This document shows positions 5,451-5,497 of a stretch of 5,497 bases of DNA, one piece after another. Every line of letters begins with the position of its first letter. Positions within the stretch are counted from its first letter, which is position 1. The position numbers and the translations under genes are program-made. Source of the stretch: an uncultured Clostridia bacterium (lineage in GTDB: Bacteria; Bacillota; Clostridia; Oscillospirales; Acutalibacteraceae); the NCBI GenBank assembly GCA_947168785.1, contig CAMVNL010000185.1, forward strand, positions 1-5,497, read 5' to 3'. Below the pieces are notes generated by a model. It saw only the letters and a list, made by a program, of their open reading frames with translations. It ran no database searches and had not been told where the DNA came from.

Positions 5451-5497
5451 AATAAGAAAGAGATAATAAAGAGATAATAAAGTAATAAGAAAGAGAG
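5451..5497 (+). repeat. C-free (A/G/T-only) tail with 11-base period
   Basis: The top strand has no C from 5451 to the window end. AAGAGATAATA occurs at 5458-5468 and 5469-5479, followed by a diverged AAGTAATA. AATAAGAAAGAGA recurs 33 bases apart (5451-5463 and 5484-5496), that is three 11-base periods. TAATAA appears three times. It may be an unwinding-prone stretch or the purine-rich leader of a gene just beyond the window; neither can be decided here. Confidence 0.75.

Larger units (their letters stand above)
4671..5497. other. 827-base intergenic region without a credible gene
   Basis: No open frame here has a ribosome binding site together with a non-repetitive protein. Contents in order are the hairpin-heptamer block, a palindrome, the terminator, the fold-back element, the direct repeat array and the C-free tail. 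Composition shifts from GC-rich to AT-rich after the terminator. No tRNA- or rRNA-like sequence was recognised. A perfect TTGACA (5444-5449) lies at the end of the last direct repeat, but no good -10 box stands at 16-18 bases from it. Confidence 0.8.

Noticed and set aside
5165..5466. Small open frames of 65-85 codons on both strands over the direct repeats
   Set aside because: Their proteins are only translations of the tandem repeat (for example TTPVNNH or FDRGGM). The array mixes 21- and 22-base periods, which breaks frame, and no ribosome binding site supports them.
5444..5497. Promoter with perfect TTGACA -35
   Set aside because: No good -10 hexamer lies 16-18 bases downstream (best is TAAAGA), and the TTGACA arises from the inverted ending of the last repeat unit.

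Overview
The window reads as chromosomal DNA from a GC-rich Firmicute, most likely a Clostridia/Oscillospirales-type gut bacterium. This rests on the gyrB-gyrA order, Clostridia-like gyrase sequences (LWGKMLNVEKAR in GyrB, HPHGDAS and DGHGNF in GyrA), strong AAGGAGG ribosome binding and a LytR-CpsA-Psr (LCP) wall enzyme with an MRD motif. The genus cannot be fixed from the sequence alone.

Layout. 1-855 is the 3' end of gyrB (Toprim and C-terminal domains), cut by the window edge. 870-3461 is a complete gyrA whose ribosome binding site overlaps the gyrB stop. After 39 bases, 3501-4670 encodes a membrane-anchored LCP protein on the same strand. The three genes probably form one transcription unit. 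GyrB and GyrA together form DNA gyrase; the LCP protein has an unrelated envelope role and may simply be co-transcribed.

From 4671 to the end (827 bases) I find no credible gene, but the stretch is densely built from repeats. In order: (a) three copies of a GC-rich 15-base hairpin joined by a TAGTGGY heptamer array, with the lcp stop codon inside the first copy; (b) a 22-base palindrome and a strong intrinsic terminator; (c) a roughly 276-base fold-back element with two tiers of inverted repeats, possibly inserted with an 8-base A/T target duplication; (d) about ten direct repeats at a strict 21-22 base period, resembling iterons; (e) a C-free, A/G/T-only tail with an 11-base period and repeated TAATAA.

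The most interesting possibility is that (c)-(e) form a protein-binding region, perhaps origin-like, since gyrBA often lies near oriC in Firmicutes. Convincing DnaA boxes are missing, so this remains a hypothesis. Base composition drops from GC-rich in the genes to AT-rich in this region.
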